NCBI RefSeq assembly: GCF_002086125.1
Contig: NZ_MVHG01000016.1
Location: 1-64,000 of the forward strand
DNA from: Mycobacterium arosiense ATCC BAA-1401 = DSM 45069
GTDB lineage: Bacteria; Actinomycetota; Actinomycetes; Mycobacteriales; Mycobacteriaceae
Direction of reading: 5' to 3'
DNA length: 64,000 nt
This document shows positions 31,382 through 44,329 of the stretch, piece by piece (position 1 is the stretch's first letter; each line of letters starts with the position of its first letter). The translations under genes were made by a program, and so were the position numbers. The notes beneath the pieces are model-generated. The model was not told where the DNA came from and did not search any database. It was given only the letters and a program-made list of their open reading frames with translations.

Positions 31382-31797
31382 CCGCGTCGTCCGCACCGGA
31401 CCGGCCGTGTTCGACGCTGCACCGGACGTTTCCGACATGGGCCTGACCACCGGCTATGGCGGGCCGGGTACAGTCACGCCATGGACCTCGGGCCGCGTCT
31501 TCAGCGCACCGAAGTCCGGCGTGCACACCGGGCAGCTCGTGTCACATGTTTTCTGCGCGGCGCGGCGCCACTGTCCAGGCCGGTCCTGGCGTAGCGGCCG
31601 GGAGCAGCGGACGTTTTGAAATCCTGTCGGAGTTGGCCATACTCACCAGCAACATTCTTGGGTCGGAGAGCGGCACGACGCTGGTCGGACGGGAAACGGC
31701 GTCGCCTCGTGCAGCAAATTCCATGACTCGGCGAGAACCGCATCCGGCGGTGGAAGACGGCCGCACGTCGTCAGGTGAAGGTTAGGCGAGGTTTGTG
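31382..31797 (+). promoter_or_regulatory. 416-bp region upstream of pks12 without a recognisable gene
   Basis: Only short chance frames occur here. A possible housekeeping promoter is TTGAAA at 31616 followed after 16 bp by CATACT. The last bases hold an AGGTTAGGCGAGG-type ribosome binding region directly before the pks12 ATG. I see no clear operator or riboswitch. Confidence 0.35.
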
Positions 31798-34700
31798 ATG
31801 GTTGATCAACTCCAGCATGCGACCGAAGCGCTGCGTAAAGCGCTGGTCCAGGTTGAGCGCCTGAAGCGCACCAACCGCGCTCTGCTGGAGCGGTCCAACG
31901 AGCCGATCGCGATCGTCGGTATGTCCTGCCGCTTCCCGGGCGGCGTGGACAGCCCGGAGGCGCTGTGGCAAATGGTCGCCGAGGGCCGCGACGTCATCTC
32001 GGAGTTTCCCACCGACCGCGGCTGGGACGTGGCGGCCCTGTACGACCCGGACCCCGACGCCCGGCACAAGTGCTATGTGAACACCGGCGGCTTCGTCGAC
32101 GGTGTCGCTGACTTCGATCCGGGATTCTTCGGCATCACGCCGAGCGAGGCGCTGGCGATGGATCCCCAGCATCGGATGCTGCTCGAACTGTCGTGGGAGG
32201 CGTTGGAGCGAGCCGGGATCGACCCCAGCGGACTACGTGGCAGCGCCACCGGGGTGTTCGCCGGGCTCATCGTTCAGGGCTACGGCATGCTCGCCGAGGA
32301 GATCGAGGGTTACCGGTTGACCGGCATGACCTCCAGCGTGGCGTCGGGACGGGTGTCGTATGTGTTGGGGCTGGAGGGCCCGGCGGTGTCGGTGGACACG
32401 GCGTGTTCGTCGTCGTTGGTGGCGTTGCACATGGCCGTGCAGTCGCTGCGCTCGGGGGAGTGCGACCTGGCGCTCGCCGGCGGCGCGACCGTCAACGCCA
32501 CCCCGACCGTCTTCGTGGAGTTCAGCCGGCACCGCGGATTGGCGCCGGACGGGCGGTGCAAGGCCTACGCGGGCGCGGCCGACGGCCTCGGCTGGTCCGA
32601 GGGCGGGGGCATGCTGGTGGTGGAGCGGTTGTCGGATGCGCGGCGGTTGGGGCATCCGGTGTTGGCGGTGGTGCGGGGGTCGGCGGTCAATCAGGACGGT
32701 GCCTCGAATGGGTTGACCGCGCCCAATGGTCCCTCGCAGCAGCGGGTGGTGCGGGCGGCGTTGGCCAATGCCGGGTTGGGCGCGGCCGACGTGGACGTGG
32801 TTGAGGGGCATGGCACGGGAACCACGTTGGGTGATCCGATCGAGGCGCAGGCGTTGTTGGCGACCTATGGGCAGGATCGTGGTGAGCCGTTGTGGTTGGG
32901 GTCGATCAAGTCGAACATGGGTCACACGCAGGCGGCCGCGGGGGTGGCCGGCGTGATCAAGATGGTGCTGGCGATGCGCCACGGATTGTTGCCGGCGACG
33001 TTGCATGTTGATGAGCCGAGTCCGCATGTTGACTGGTCGGCGGGTGCGGTGTCGTTGTTGACCGAGGCGCGGCCCTGGCGGGCCGAGCGGCCGCGGCGGG
33101 CGGGGGTGTCGTCGTTTGGCATCAGCGGCACCAACGCGCACGTCATCGTCGAGGCCGCCCCGGCCGAACCGCCGCGCGAGGCTGGACCCAAGGCGCCGGT
33201 GGTGCCGTGGCCGGTGTCGGCGAAGTCCCCCTCGGCGTTGGCGGCGCAGGCGGCCCGGTTGGCCGAATACGTGCGCGCGCACGACCACCTGGACGTCGCC
33301 GACATCGGGTGGTCATTGGCGGGCCGCGCGAACTTTGAGCACCGGGCCGTCGTGGTGGGCGAAGATCGCGACCGGTTGCTGGCCGGGCTGGACGAGCTGG
33401 CCGACGACGACCCGACCGGATCGGTCATCCGGGGCACCGCGACACCGGCGGGCAAGACCGTGTTCGTCTTCCCCGGCCAGGGCTCCCAATGGCTGGGCAT
33501 GGCGATCGAAATGCTGGACACCGCACCGGTATTCGCACGACAGATCCAGGAATGCGAAGAGGCGTTCGGCGAATTCGTCGACTGGTCGCTGACCGACGTG
33601 CTGCGCGGCGCGCCCGGCGCTCCGGGACTCGACCGCGTCGACGTCGTGCAGCCGGTGCTCTTCGCGGTGATGGTGTCGCTTGCCGAGCTGTGGAAGTCGG
33701 TCGGGGTGAACCCCGACGCGGTGATCGGCCATTCGCAAGGGGAAATCGCTGCCGCCTACGTCGCCGGCGCGCTGTCGCTGCACGACGCCGCCCGGGTGGT
33801 AACGCTGCGCAGCAAGCTGCTGACGTCACTGGCCGGCCCAGGCGGGATGCTGTCTATCGCCTGCAGCACCGAACGGGCGCGCGAGTTGTTGGCGCCGTAC
33901 GGGAATCGAGTCAGCATCGCCGCCGTCAACGGTCGCTCGGCCGTCGTGGTGTCGGGTGAGAGGGCCGCGCTCGACGAGCTCGTCGGCTTCTGCGCCGACC
34001 TCGAGCTGCGGACCCGGCGCATCGACGTGGACTATGCCTCGCACTCGGTCGAGGTCGAGGCGATCCGCACCGATCTCGCGCAGGTGCTGTCCGGCATCGA
34101 ACCGCGTTCCAGCCGCATCGCGTTCTTTTCCACGGTGACCGGAAACCGTTTGGATACGGCCGGATTGGACGCCGAATACTGGTACCGCAACATCCGGCAG
34201 ACCGTGCAGTTCGACCAGGCGGTCCGCAGCGCCTGCGAGCACGGATACCGGACGTTCATCGAATCCAGTCCCCATCCGGCCCTGGTCGCCGGCATCGAGG
34301 ACACCGCCAACGACAGCCTGCCGGGTGACACCGAGGCCATCGTCATCCCCACCCTGGGCCGCGAGGACGGGGGACTGATGCGATTCCTGACTTCGGCCGC
34401 CACCGCGTTCGCCGCGGGGGTCAGCGTGCAATGGCGCGGCGCGCTGGACGGCGCGGGCTTCGTCGAGCTGCCGACGTATGCCTTCGATCGGCGGCGGTTT
34501 TGGCTCTCCGGCGAGGGCATCTCGGCGGACGCGTCGGGCCTGGGGCTCGACACCAGCGAGCATCCCCTGTTGAGCGCGGTCGTCGAGCTGCCGGCCTCGG
34601 GCGGGGTGGTCCTGACGGGCCGCTTGTCGCCCAGCCTGCAGGGCTGGCTGACCGATCACGCCGTGTCCGGGACGGTCGTGTTCCCCGGATCCGGCTTCGT

Positions 34701-37700
34701 GGAGCTGGCGATTCGCGCCGGCGACGAAGTCGGCTGTTCGACGGTCGACGAACTCACGCTGCAGGCGCCGTTGATGTTGCCGGCCAAGGATTCCGGCTCG
34801 GGATCGGTTGCCGTGCAAGTGGTGGTGGGTCCCTCCGAAGAATCCGGCCACCGTGCGGTGTCGATCTTCTCGCGGCACAACACCGGCTCAGGCTGGATGT
34901 GCCATGCCGAAGGAACGCTGAGCACCGGCTCGGTCGAGCCGGGCGCGGACCTGTCGGCATGGCCGCCGGCGGGAGCCGTCAAGGTCGACGCGGCCGACGC
35001 TTACGAGCAGTTGGCGGCGCGCGGCTATGGCTACGGCCCGGCCTTTCAGGGCCTGACCGCGACGTGGGTCCGTGACGACGAGGTGTTCGCCGAGGTGCGT
35101 CTGCCCGATGCCGCCGGCGGCGTCAACGGGTTCGGCGTCCACCCGGCGTTGCTGGACGCGGCCATGCACGCGCTGGTGGTCAGCCACCAGATAGCCGGCC
35201 AGTCCGATGAAGTGGTGCTGCCGTTCTCCTGGCAGGGCGTCTCGCTACATGCCGCGGGCGCGTCCGCGGTGCGCGCGCGCATCGCCCCGGCATCGGCACC
35301 GCAGGCGGCAGGGGCACTCTCCAGGGCGGTCTCGATCGAGCTGGCCGACGGATTGGGCTTGCCGGTGCTGTCGGTGCGCGCGATGGTCGCGCGGCCGGTG
35401 AGCGAGCGGCAGCTCCGCGCGGCCGTGTCGGCGACGGGCCCGGACCGGCTGTTCGAGGCCGTGTGGTCACCGGCCGCGGTCACGGCCGGTGATGCCGAGC
35501 CGCCGGTCCACGAGGTTTTCGAATCCGTTGCGGCCGACGACGATCCGGTCTCCGGAACGTATGAACGCACGCATCGGGCCCTGGCGGCCGTGCAGTCGTG
35601 GCTGACCGAGCATGACTCCGGGGTGCTGATCGTCGCGACCCGTGGTGCGATGGGATTGGCGGGGGAGGATGTCCCCGATCTGGCCGGCGCGGCCGTGTGG
35701 GGGCTGGTGCGCTCGGCGCAGACAGAGCATCCCGGCCGCATCGTGCTGGTGGATTCGGATGCGGCGCTTGACGATAGCGCGATAACGACCGTTCTCGCCG
35801 TCGGCGAGCCCGCGGTGTTGCTGCGCGACGGCAAGGCGTACACCGCGCGGGTGCGCGGCAGCCGCGCGGTCGACGCCATCATGACGCCCCCGGCAGACGG
35901 GCCCTGGCGGCTCGGCATCAGCAGCGCGGGCACCTTTGAAAACCTGCAACTGGAGCCCGTTCCCAACGCCGGTGCCGCGCTGGAACCGGGGCAGGTTCGG
36001 GTGGCACTGCGTGCCATCGCCACCAACTTCCGCGACGTCATGATCACCCTGGGCATGTTCACCCACGACGCCCTACTCGGCGGCGAAGGCGCCGGCGTGG
36101 TGGTCGAAGTCGGGCCGGGGGTCACCGAATTCGCGGTCGGTGATTCGGTGTACGGCTTCTTCCCCGACGGCAGCGGCACGTTGGTGCCTGGCGACGTCCG
36201 CCTGTTGCAGCGCAAGCCCGCCGACTGGTCTTATGCCCAAGCGGCCGGCATCTCAGCGGTTTTCACCACCGCCTACATGGCCTTCATCCACCTGGCCGCC
36301 GTCAGGCCCGGGCAGCGGGTGCTGGTGCACGCCGCCGCCGGTGGTGTGGGCATGGCCGCGGTTCAGCTGGGCCGGCACCTGGGCCTGGAGGTGTTCGCGA
36401 CCGCGAGCCGCGGCAAGTGGGACACGTTGCGGGCCATGGGTTTCGACGACGATCACATCTCGGATTCGCGTAGTTGCGAGTTCGAGGAGAAGTTCCGGGC
36501 GGTCACCGGTGGGCGGGGCATGGACGTGGTGCTGGACTCGCTGGCGGGCGAATTCGTCGATGCCTCACTGCGCCTCGTCGCTCCCGGCGGCGTGTTCCTG
36601 GAGATGGGCAAGACCGACATCCGCGACCCGGGCGTGGTGGCCCACGATTACCCGGGTGTCCGCTACCGCGCCTTCGACCTGTTCGAGCCCGGCCGTCCGC
36701 GGATGCATCAGTGGATGCGGGAGCTCGCCGGGCTGTTCGATGCCGGGGTGCTGGAACCGTTGCCCGTCACGACCTTTGACGTGCGACGCGCCCGCACCGC
36801 GTTGCGCTACCTGAGCCAGGCCCGCCACGTCGGCAAGGTCGTGTTGACCCTGCCTTGCGGACTCGCGTCCGGCACCGTGCTCATCACCGGCGGCACCGGC
36901 ATGGCGGGTTCGACGCTGGCGCGCCACCTGGTGGCCGGCCACGGCGTGGAAGACCTGGTGCTCCTGAGCCGGCGCGGTCCGGACGCTCCCGGGTCCGCCG
37001 AGTTGATCGCCGAGCTGCAAGCCGCCGGAGCCCGCGCGCGCGTGGTCGCGTGCGACGCAGCCGATCGGGCGGCACTGGCGCAGGTGATTGCCGACGTTTC
37101 GGCGCAGCGGCCGCTGTCGGGCGTGATTCACGCGACCGGCGTGCTGGACGACGCGACGATAACGTCGCTGACACCGGAGCGCATCGACGCGGTTTTGCGC
37201 GCCAAGGTCGACGCGGCGTGGAATTTGCACCAGTTGACCCGCGACCTGAATCTGTCGGCGTTCGTGATGTTTTCGTCGCTCGCCGGGCTGGTGGGTTCGT
37301 CGGGCCAGGGCAACTACGGGGCGGCGAACGCGTTCCTGGACGGGTTGGCCGCACACCGGCGGGCGCACGGGCTGCCGGCGGTCTCCCTGGCGTGGGGTCT
37401 CTGGGATCAGGCCAGCGCCATGACCGGCGGGCTGGACGCCGCCGACCTCGCCCGGCTGGGTCGCGACGGGGTCTTGGCGCTGTCTTCTGACGAGGCGATG
37501 GAGCTCTTCGACACCGCATTGATCGTCGACGAGCCGTTCTTGGCACCGGCCCGCATTGACCTCGGTGCGCTGCGGGCCCATGCGGTCGCGGTGCCGCCGA
37601 TGTTCACCGATCTGGTCAATGCCACGACGCGCCGCCGGGTCGACGACTCGCTGGCCGCCGCGAAATCGAAATCGGCTCTGGCGCATCGCCTGGACGGGCT

Positions 37701-40700
37701 GTCCGCGGCCGAGCAGCACGCCGTGCTGCTGGACCTGGTGCGATCGCACATCGCCACCGTGCTGGGCAAGACCACCGCCGAGGCGATCGATCCGGACAAG
37801 GCGTTCCAAGAGTTAGGGTTCGACTCGCTGACCGCGGTCGAGATGCGCAACCGGCTCAAAACCGCTACCGGCCTTGCGCTTTCACCGACCCTGATCTTCG
37901 ACTACCCGACGCCCAACGGACTGGCCGGCTACATCCGCACCCAGCTCGCCGGGGTTCCGGAAGAGGTCAGGCAGGCGCCGGTGGCGCGTGCCACCGGCGA
38001 CGACCCGATCGTGATCGTCGGCATGGCATGCCGCTATCCGGGTGGGGTGAATTCGCCGGACGACCTGTGGGACATGTTGGCCGAGGGCCGCGACGTGCTC
38101 TCGGATTTCCCGACCGATCGCGGCTGGGACCTGGCCGGCGTGTACAACCCGGATCCCGACGTGCCGGGCACCTGCTACACCCGCACCGGCGGCTTCGTTG
38201 ACGGTGTCGCCGACTTCGATCCCGCCTTCTTCGGGATCACGCCGAGCGAGGCGCTGTCGATGGATCCGCAGCAGCGCATGTTCCTGGAGTTGTCCTGGGA
38301 AGCGTTGGAGCGGGCAGGAATTGAACCCGGCAAGCTCCGCGGCAGCGCCACCGGAATGTTCGCCGGCATATACACGCAGGGCTACGGCATGGGCGCCGCG
38401 CCGGCCGCCGAGGGCTTCCGGTTGACCGGGCAGTCGTCGAGCGTGGCGTCGGGACGGGTGTCGTATGTGTTGGGGCTGGAGGGCCCGGCGGTGTCGGTGG
38501 ACACGGCGTGTTCGTCGTCGTTGGTGGCGTTGCACATGGCCGTGCAGTCGCTGCGCTCGGGGGAGTGCGACCTGGCGCTGGCCGGCGGCGTCACCGTCAA
38601 CGCCACCCCCGATATCTTCGTGGAGTTCAGCCGCATGCGCGGGCTGTCCGCCGACGGGCGGTGCAAGGCCTACGCGGGCGCGGCCGACGGCACCGGGTTC
38701 TCGGAGGGCGGCGGCATGCTGGTGGTGGAGCGGTTGTCGGATGCGCGGCGGTTGGGGCATCCGGTGTTGGCGGTGGTGCGGGGGTCGGCGGTCAATCAGG
38801 ACGGTGCCTCGAATGGGTTGACCGCGCCCAATGGTCCCTCGCAGCAGCGGGTGGTGCGGGCGGCGTTGGCCAATGCCGGGTTGGGCGCGGCCGACGTGGA
38901 CGTGGTTGAGGGGCATGGCACGGGAACCACGTTGGGTGATCCGATCGAGGCGCAGGCGTTGTTGGCGACCTATGGGCAGGATCGTGGTGAGCCGTTGTGG
39001 TTGGGGTCGATCAAGTCGAACATGGGTCACACGCAGGCGGCCGCGGGGGTGGCCGGCGTGATCAAGATGGTGCTGGCGATGCGCCACGGATTGTTGCCGG
39101 CGACGTTGCATGTTGATGAGCCGAGTCCGCATGTTGACTGGTCGGCGGGTGCGGTGTCGTTGTTGACCGAGGCGCGGCCCTGGCGGGCCGAGCGGCCGCG
39201 GCGGGCGGGGGTGTCGTCGTTTGGCATCAGCGGCACCAACGCGCACGTCATCGTCGAGGCCGCCCCGGCCGAACCGCCGTGCGAGGCTGGACCCAAGGCG
39301 CCGGTGGTGCCGTGGCCGGTGTCGGCGAAATCGTTGTCGGCGTTGAACTCTCAAGCCATCCGGTTGGCGGCCCACCTGCGCGCCCGACCGGAGTCGGACA
39401 TCGCCGATGTGGGGTGGACGCTGGCGGGCCGGTCGGCCTTCGAGCACCGGGCCGTCGTGGTGGGCGAAGATCGCGACCGGTTGCTGGCCGGGCTGGACGA
39501 GCTGGCGAACGACGACCCGACCGGATCGGTCATCCGGGGCACCGCGACCCCAGGCAAGACCGTCTTCGTGTTCCCGGGCCAGGGGTCCCAAATCCTGGGT
39601 ATGGGGATGGGATTGCACGCCGGCTATCCGGTCTTCGCCGAGGCGTTCAACACCGTAGTCGCCGAACTGGACCGGCACCTGCTTCGCCCGCTGCGCGAGG
39701 TGATGTGGGGGCACGACGAAAACCTGCTCAACAGCACCGAATTCGCGCAACCCGCGCTGTTCGCGGTGGAAGTCGCCCTGTTTCGGCTGCTGGAATCTTG
39801 GGGCGTGCGCCCCGACTTCGTGATGGGCCACTCGATTGGGGAGCTGTCGGCCGCCCATGTCGCCGGCGTGCTGTCGTTGGAGAACGCCGCGGTGCTGGTG
39901 GCGGCCCGCGGTCGATTCATGCAGGCGCTGCCCGAAGGCGGCGCGATGGTCGCGGTGCAGGCCACCGAAGACGCAGTGCGGCCGCTGCTGACGTCCTCCG
40001 AACAAGCCGGCGTCGGCATCGCCGCGGTCAACGGGCCTACCTCGGTGGTCATTTCGGGCGCCCAAGACGCGGTGATCGCGATCGCGGACCGGCTCCGCGC
40101 CGACGGCCACCGCGTGCATCGGCTCTCGGTTTCGCACGCCTTCCACTCCCCGTTGATGGATCCGATGATCGACGAATTCGGCACCGTCGCGGCCGGGTTG
40201 GCTGTCGGCAAGCCGACCATCCCGATCGTGTCCAACGTGACCGGTCAGCTGGCCGGTGAAGACTTCGCTTCGGCGGCGTACTGGAAGCGACACGTGCGTG
40301 AGGCGGTGCGGTTCGCCGACAGCGTCCAGTTCGTGCACTCGGCCGGCGCAAACCGTTTTCTCGAGGTCGGACCGAGCAGCGGCCTGACGGCATCGATCGA
40401 AGAATCGCTGGCCTTCGACCCGTCGGCAGGCCAGGTGACCACGATGTCGGCGCTGCGCAAGGATCGACCGGAGCCGGTCGCCCTGCTCAACGCCGTCGCG
40501 CAGGGATTCGTCGCCGGGATGGACGTGGATTGGCGCGGCGCACTCGGAAGTCCTAGTTTCAATGCCGCTCTGGTCGAGCTGCCTACGTATGCCTTTGACC
40601 GGCGCCGCTTTTGGCTTGCCGGCGACGGCGCCCCGGCCGACGCGGCGGGCCTGGGCCTGGCCGCGAGTGAACACGCGCTGCTGGGCGCGGTCGTGGAACT

Positions 40701-43700
40701 GCCGGCGACCGGCGGAGTGGTGTTGACCGGCCGGCTGTCGCCGGGCAGGCAGGGCTGGTTGAGCGATCACGCCATCGGCGGTGTCGTGCTGTTCCCGGGC
40801 GCAGGATTCGTCGAGTTGGCGATCCGCGCTGGCGACGAGGTGGGTTGCGGAGTGGTCGACGAGCTGAATCTGGCCGCGCCGTTGGTGTTGCCGGCCGACG
40901 GATCGGTCGCGGTTCAGGTCGTCGTGGGTGGCCCGGACGACTCGGGTGCCCGTGCGGTGTCGGTGTTTTCGCGCGCCGAAGCGGGCTCGGGCTGGGCCTT
41001 GCACGCCGAGGGCGTGCTGCGGGCCGGCTCGGTGCAGCCCGGCGCGGACCTGTCGGCGTGGCCGCCGGTGGGTGCGGTCCCGGTGGATGTCGGCGACGGA
41101 TACGAGCAACTGGCCGAGCGGGGCTACGGCTACGGGCCCGCGTTCCGGGGCCTGACGTCGATGTGGCGCCGCGGCGACGAGGTCTTCGCCGAGGTGTCGC
41201 TGCCCGCCGACGCCGGGGTATCGCCGACCGGGTTCGGCGTCCATCCGGCGATGCTCGACGCCGCGCTGCACGCGGTCATGTTGGCGTCCGACGGCGACGA
41301 ACTGCCCGAGGGCTCGATGTTGGTCCCGTTCTCCTGGCAGCGGGTGTCGTTGCACGCCGCGGGGGCGGGGGCGGTGCGCGCGCGGATCGTGCGGGTGAGC
41401 CCGTCGGCGGTGTCGATCGAATTGGCCGACGGGCTGGGGCTTCCGGTGCTGTCGGTGGAGTCGATGGTGGCCCGCCCGGTCACCGACAAGCAGCTCCTGG
41501 CCGCCGTGTCGAATTCCGGGCCGGACCGGCTGTTCGAGGTCATCTGGTCCGCTCAGCTGCCGCAGGCGGCACAGCCGGTGTCGGTGTCGGCCTGGGGTGC
41601 AACGGAATTGGATGATCCCGCGGCCGAGCGATCAGCGGTGCTGTTCGAATCGGCGCCGGTGTCCGGCGACGTGATCACCGACGTGTACGCGGCGACCCGC
41701 GCGGTGCTGCCCGTGCTGCAGTCGTGGTTGTCCCGCGACGGCGCCGGCACCCTGGTGGTGGCGACCCGGGGCGCGATGACCCTACCGGGCGAGGACGTCG
41801 CCGATTTGGCCGGCGCGGCGGTCTGGGGGCTGGTGCGGTCGGCGCAGACCGAGCACCCCGGGCGAATCGTGCTCGTCGACACGGACGCCCCGCCGGACTC
41901 CGACGCGATAGCGGCGGTGCTGGCGCTCGGCGAACCCCAGGCGATACTGCGCAACGGCACGGTCCACACCGCCCGAGTGCTCGGCAGCCGCGCCGTCGGC
42001 GGCCTGCTGCTGCCCCCGGACGAGGGACCGTGGCGCCTCGACATGAGCAGCTACGGCACGATCGAAAATCTGCGGATAGAGCCCATTTCCGACGCCGATG
42101 CGCCGCTGGGCCCCGGTCAGGTGCGCGTCGCGCTGTCGGCCATCGCGGCCAACTTCCGCGACGTCATGATCGCGCTGGGCCTCTATCCCGACCCCGAGGC
42201 GATCATGGGCATCGAGGCGTCCGGTGTGGTAATCGAAACCGCTGCGCCAGACGGGCGTTTCACCGTCGGAGACCGCGTCATGGGACTGTTCCCGGACGGA
42301 ACCGGGACCATCGCCAAGACCGACCAGCGCCTGCTCGTCAAGGTGCCACCCGGCTGGTCACAAACCGGCGCCGCGACGGCGTCGGTGGTGTTCGCCACGG
42401 CGTCTTACGCGCTGGTGGACCTGGCCGGCGCCAGGCCGGGCCAGCGGGTGCTGGTGCACGCCGCCACCGGTGGAGTGGGCATGGCCGCGGTCCAGCTGGC
42501 CCGCCACATCGGCCTGGAAGTGTTCGCGACCGCCAGCCGCGGCAAGTGGGATACGTTGCGCGACATGGGCTTTGATGACAACCACATCGGCGACTCGCGC
42601 AGCCTCGAGTTCGAGGAAAAATTCCGGGCGGTCACCGGTGGGCGGGGCATGGACGTGGTGCTCGACTCGCTGTCCGGTGATTTCGTCGACGCGTCGCTGC
42701 GCTTGACGGCGCCCGGTGGCGTGTTCTTGGAGATGGGCAAAACCGACATCCGTGACCCCGAGGTCGTCGCCCGGGACCACCCGGGCGTGCGTTACCGCGC
42801 CTTCGACCTGTTTGAGGCGGGACCGGATCGCATCGCCCAGATGCTTGACGAATTAGCCGCCATGTTCGGCGAGGATGTGCTACAGCCATTGCCGGTCACC
42901 AGGTTCGACGTGCGACGCGCGCCCGCGGCGCTGCGCTACGTGAGCCAGGCCCGTCACGTCGGCAAGGTCGTGATGACCATGCCCGACGCGTGGACGGCCG
43001 GCACCGTGTTGATCACCGGAGCCACCGGCATGGCCGGTTCAGCGGTCGCGCGACACGTGGTGACCCGCCACGGTGCACGGAATCTGGTGCTGCTCAGTCG
43101 CCGTGGCCTGGATGCACCGGGTGCCGCGGAGTTGGTCGCCGAGCTGAGCGCGGCTGGTGCGCGAGTGGAGGCGGTGGCCTGTGATGCCGCTGATCGCGAG
43201 GCCCTGGCCAAGGTGATCGCCGAAATCCCGATGCAGCGTCCGCTGACCGGGGTGATCCACGCCGCCGGCGTCCTGCACGACGCGGTCGTGACGTCGCTTA
43301 CCCCCGACCGGATCGAATCGGTGTTGCGGTCCAAGGTCGACGCGGCATGGAACCTGCATGAGTTGACCCGTGAGCTGGACGTGTCTGCCTTCGTGATGTT
43401 TTCGTCGATCGCGGGGCTCGCGGGCGCGTCGGGTCAGGCAAACTACGCGGCCGGCAACTCGTTCCTGGACGGGTTGGCCGCCCATCGACGGGCACACGGG
43501 CTGCCGGCGATCTCGCTGGGTTGGGGTCTGTGGGATCAGGCCAGCGCCATGACCGGTGGGTTGGGCGCCGCCGACCGCGCGCGGTTCGGGCGTGACGGAA
43601 TCGTCGCCATGTCCTCGGACCAGGCGCTGGAGCTGATGGACACCGCGCTCATCGTCGATGAGCCGTTCATGCTGCCCGCCCACATCGACCTCGCGGCGTT

Positions 43701-44322
43701 GCGGGTCAAGTTCGATGCAGGCACGTTGCCACCGATGTTCGTCGATCTGATCAACGCCCCGACGCGGCGCCAGGTCGATGACTCGTTGGCCGCCGCCAAG
43801 TCGAAATCCGCTTTGCTGCAACGCCTCGAAGGTCTCCCCGAGGACGAGCAGCAGGCGGTCCTGCTGGACCTGGTGCGGGCCAACATCGCCACCGTGCTGG
43901 GCAGCTCCAGCCCGGAGGCGATCCCCCCGGACCGGGCGTTCCAGGAACTCGGTTTCGACTCGCTGACGGCCGTCGAGATGCGCAACCGACTCAAAGCCGC
44001 TACGGGACTGGCGCTTTCGCCGACGCTGATCTTCGACTACCCGAACTCCGCCGCGCTGGCCGGCTATATGTACCGCGAATTGGTCGGATCGTCGGACCAA
44101 CCCGCGGCGGCGGCCGCGCCGGGCGAAGCCGAGATCCAGCGCGTCGTCGGGTCCATTCCCGTCAAGCGCCTTCGGCAGGCCGGTGTGCTGGAGTTGTTGC
44201 TGGCGTTGGCGAGCGAGTCTGACGGCGCAGCGCGGGCCGCCACGGTGACCACCGAAAAGGACATCGCGGACATGGATCTCGACGCTCTGGTCAACGCGGC
44301 ATTACGCGACGACGACGAGTAG
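31798..44322 (+). CDS. pks12: Two-module type I polyketide synthase Pks12 (mycoketide synthase)
   Basis: A 4174-aa protein that builds the methyl-branched mycoketide chain of mannosyl-beta-1-phosphomycoketide, a CD1c antigen, by alternating its two modules. An N-terminal coil ([20 protein letters not shown]) is a docking helix. Module 1: KS ~31901-33160 (active Cys codon 32404), AT ~33460-34330 (GHSQGE, YASH, methylmalonyl type), DH ~34550-35400 ([11 protein letters not shown]), ER ~35900-36860, KR ~36870-37430, ACP with DSL Ser at 37825. Module 2: KS ~38004-39260 (Cys 38509), AT ~39566-40440 (GHSIGE, HAFH, malonyl type), DH ~40660-41490, ER ~42015-42980, KR ~43000-43560, ACP Ser at 43960. 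The alternating AT types match the known product. A short helical C-terminus ends it; there is no thioesterase. The two KS domains share long identical DNA. ATG 31798 matches the M. tuberculosis start. Confidence 0.97.
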   Translation: MVDQLQHATEALRKALVQVERLKRTNRALLERSNEPIAIVGMSCRFPGGVDSPEALWQMVAEGRDVISEFPTDRGWDVAALYDPDPDARHKCYVNTGGFVDGVADFDPGFFGITPSEALAMDPQHRMLLELSWEALERAGIDPSGLRGSATGVFAGLIVQGYGMLAEEIEGYRLTGMTSSVASGRVSYVLGLEGPAVSVDTACSSSLVALHMAVQSLRSGECDLALAGGATVNATPTVFVEFSRHRGLAPDGRCKAYAGAADGLGWSEGGGMLVVERLSDARRLGHPVLAVVRGSAVNQDGASNGLTAPNGPSQQRVVRAALANAGLGAADVDVVEGHGTGTTLGDPIEAQALLATYGQDRGEPLWLGSIKSNMGHTQAAAGVAGVIKMVLAMRHGLLPATLHVDEPSPHVDWSAGAVSLLTEARPWRAERPRRAGVSSFGISGTNAHVIVEAAPAEPPREAGPKAPVVPWPVSAKSPSALAAQAARLAEYVRAHDHLDVADIGWSLAGRANFEHRAVVVGEDRDRLLAGLDELADDDPTGSVIRGTATPAGKTVFVFPGQGSQWLGMAIEMLDTAPVFARQIQECEEAFGEFVDWSLTDVLRGAPGAPGLDRVDVVQPVLFAVMVSLAELWKSVGVNPDAVIGHSQGEIAAAYVAGALSLHDAARVVTLRSKLLTSLAGPGGMLSIACSTERARELLAPYGNRVSIAAVNGRSAVVVSGERAALDELVGFCADLELRTRRIDVDYASHSVEVEAIRTDLAQVLSGIEPRSSRIAFFSTVTGNRLDTAGLDAEYWYRNIRQTVQFDQAVRSACEHGYRTFIESSPHPALVAGIEDTANDSLPGDTEAIVIPTLGREDGGLMRFLTSAATAFAAGVSVQWRGALDGAGFVELPTYAFDRRRFWLSGEGISADASGLGLDTSEHPLLSAVVELPASGGVVLTGRLSPSLQGWLTDHAVSGTVVFPGSGFVELAIRAGDEVGCSTVDELTLQAPLMLPAKDSGSGSVAVQVVVGPSEESGHRAVSIFSRHNTGSGWMCHAEGTLSTGSVEPGADLSAWPPAGAVKVDAADAYEQLAARGYGYGPAFQGLTATWVRDDEVFAEVRLPDAAGGVNGFGVHPALLDAAMHALVVSHQIAGQSDEVVLPFSWQGVSLHAAGASAVRARIAPASAPQAAGALSRAVSIELADGLGLPVLSVRAMVARPVSERQLRAAVSATGPDRLFEAVWSPAAVTAGDAEPPVHEVFESVAADDDPVSGTYERTHRALAAVQSWLTEHDSGVLIVATRGAMGLAGEDVPDLAGAAVWGLVRSAQTEHPGRIVLVDSDAALDDSAITTVLAVGEPAVLLRDGKAYTARVRGSRAVDAIMTPPADGPWRLGISSAGTFENLQLEPVPNAGAALEPGQVRVALRAIATNFRDVMITLGMFTHDALLGGEGAGVVVEVGPGVTEFAVGDSVYGFFPDGSGTLVPGDVRLLQRKPADWSYAQAAGISAVFTTAYMAFIHLAAVRPGQRVLVHAAAGGVGMAAVQLGRHLGLEVFATASRGKWDTLRAMGFDDDHISDSRSCEFEEKFRAVTGGRGMDVVLDSLAGEFVDASLRLVAPGGVFLEMGKTDIRDPGVVAHDYPGVRYRAFDLFEPGRPRMHQWMRELAGLFDAGVLEPLPVTTFDVRRARTALRYLSQARHVGKVVLTLPCGLASGTVLITGGTGMAGSTLARHLVAGHGVEDLVLLSRRGPDAPGSAELIAELQAAGARARVVACDAADRAALAQVIADVSAQRPLSGVIHATGVLDDATITSLTPERIDAVLRAKVDAAWNLHQLTRDLNLSAFVMFSSLAGLVGSSGQGNYGAANAFLDGLAAHRRAHGLPAVSLAWGLWDQASAMTGGLDAADLARLGRDGVLALSSDEAMELFDTALIVDEPFLAPARIDLGALRAHAVAVPPMFTDLVNATTRRRVDDSLAAAKSKSALAHRLDGLSAAEQHAVLLDLVRSHIATVLGKTTAEAIDPDKAFQELGFDSLTAVEMRNRLKTATGLALSPTLIFDYPTPNGLAGYIRTQLAGVPEEVRQAPVARATGDDPIVIVGMACRYPGGVNSPDDLWDMLAEGRDVLSDFPTDRGWDLAGVYNPDPDVPGTCYTRTGGFVDGVADFDPAFFGITPSEALSMDPQQRMFLELSWEALERAGIEPGKLRGSATGMFAGIYTQGYGMGAAPAAEGFRLTGQSSSVASGRVSYVLGLEGPAVSVDTACSSSLVALHMAVQSLRSGECDLALAGGVTVNATPDIFVEFSRMRGLSADGRCKAYAGAADGTGFSEGGGMLVVERLSDARRLGHPVLAVVRGSAVNQDGASNGLTAPNGPSQQRVVRAALANAGLGAADVDVVEGHGTGTTLGDPIEAQALLATYGQDRGEPLWLGSIKSNMGHTQAAAGVAGVIKMVLAMRHGLLPATLHVDEPSPHVDWSAGAVSLLTEARPWRAERPRRAGVSSFGISGTNAHVIVEAAPAEPPCEAGPKAPVVPWPVSAKSLSALNSQAIRLAAHLRARPESDIADVGWTLAGRSAFEHRAVVVGEDRDRLLAGLDELANDDPTGSVIRGTATPGKTVFVFPGQGSQILGMGMGLHAGYPVFAEAFNTVVAELDRHLLRPLREVMWGHDENLLNSTEFAQPALFAVEVALFRLLESWGVRPDFVMGHSIGELSAAHVAGVLSLENAAVLVAARGRFMQALPEGGAMVAVQATEDAVRPLLTSSEQAGVGIAAVNGPTSVVISGAQDAVIAIADRLRADGHRVHRLSVSHAFHSPLMDPMIDEFGTVAAGLAVGKPTIPIVSNVTGQLAGEDFASAAYWKRHVREAVRFADSVQFVHSAGANRFLEVGPSSGLTASIEESLAFDPSAGQVTTMSALRKDRPEPVALLNAVAQGFVAGMDVDWRGALGSPSFNAALVELPTYAFDRRRFWLAGDGAPADAAGLGLAASEHALLGAVVELPATGGVVLTGRLSPGRQGWLSDHAIGGVVLFPGAGFVELAIRAGDEVGCGVVDELNLAAPLVLPADGSVAVQVVVGGPDDSGARAVSVFSRAEAGSGWALHAEGVLRAGSVQPGADLSAWPPVGAVPVDVGDGYEQLAERGYGYGPAFRGLTSMWRRGDEVFAEVSLPADAGVSPTGFGVHPAMLDAALHAVMLASDGDELPEGSMLVPFSWQRVSLHAAGAGAVRARIVRVSPSAVSIELADGLGLPVLSVESMVARPVTDKQLLAAVSNSGPDRLFEVIWSAQLPQAAQPVSVSAWGATELDDPAAERSAVLFESAPVSGDVITDVYAATRAVLPVLQSWLSRDGAGTLVVATRGAMTLPGEDVADLAGAAVWGLVRSAQTEHPGRIVLVDTDAPPDSDAIAAVLALGEPQAILRNGTVHTARVLGSRAVGGLLLPPDEGPWRLDMSSYGTIENLRIEPISDADAPLGPGQVRVALSAIAANFRDVMIALGLYPDPEAIMGIEASGVVIETAAPDGRFTVGDRVMGLFPDGTGTIAKTDQRLLVKVPPGWSQTGAATASVVFATASYALVDLAGARPGQRVLVHAATGGVGMAAVQLARHIGLEVFATASRGKWDTLRDMGFDDNHIGDSRSLEFEEKFRAVTGGRGMDVVLDSLSGDFVDASLRLTAPGGVFLEMGKTDIRDPEVVARDHPGVRYRAFDLFEAGPDRIAQMLDELAAMFGEDVLQPLPVTRFDVRRAPAALRYVSQARHVGKVVMTMPDAWTAGTVLITGATGMAGSAVARHVVTRHGARNLVLLSRRGLDAPGAAELVAELSAAGARVEAVACDAADREALAKVIAEIPMQRPLTGVIHAAGVLHDAVVTSLTPDRIESVLRSKVDAAWNLHELTRELDVSAFVMFSSIAGLAGASGQANYAAGNSFLDGLAAHRRAHGLPAISLGWGLWDQASAMTGGLGAADRARFGRDGIVAMSSDQALELMDTALIVDEPFMLPAHIDLAALRVKFDAGTLPPMFVDLINAPTRRQVDDSLAAAKSKSALLQRLEGLPEDEQQAVLLDLVRANIATVLGSSSPEAIPPDRAFQELGFDSLTAVEMRNRLKAATGLALSPTLIFDYPNSAALAGYMYRELVGSSDQPAAAAAPGEAEIQRVVGSIPVKRLRQAGVLELLLALASESDGAARAATVTTEKDIADMDLDALVNAALRDDDE
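32335..33224. repeat. Copy 1 of the intragenic pks12 repeat (KS of module 1)
   Basis: Direct repeat at a constant offset of 6105 bp from 38440-39329. 32335-32474 is identical over 140 bp, and 32608-33224 is identical over 617 bp except for one base (33175, C here and T in the other copy). The stretch between them (32475-32607) is clearly diverged. Confidence 0.9.
38440..39329. repeat. Copy 2 of the intragenic pks12 repeat (KS of module 2)
   Basis: Partner of 32335-33224. Wobble positions are identical as well, and an AT/linker piece from 39442 (33337 in copy 1) is again identical for ~65 bp, while the AT domains beyond are of different type. Recent gene conversion is the simplest reading. 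Confidence 0.9.
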
Positions 44323-44329
44323 GCGTGAC

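Noticed and set aside
37882..41355. 1157-codon open frame on the - strand inside pks12
   Set aside because: Antisense shadow caused by the strong GC-biased third positions of pks12; Arg/His/Gln-rich, no family similarity, no ribosome binding site.
43855..44322. Thioesterase at the end of Pks12
   Set aside because: After the last ACP only ~75 residues remain, without a GxSxG motif; they look like a docking helix.
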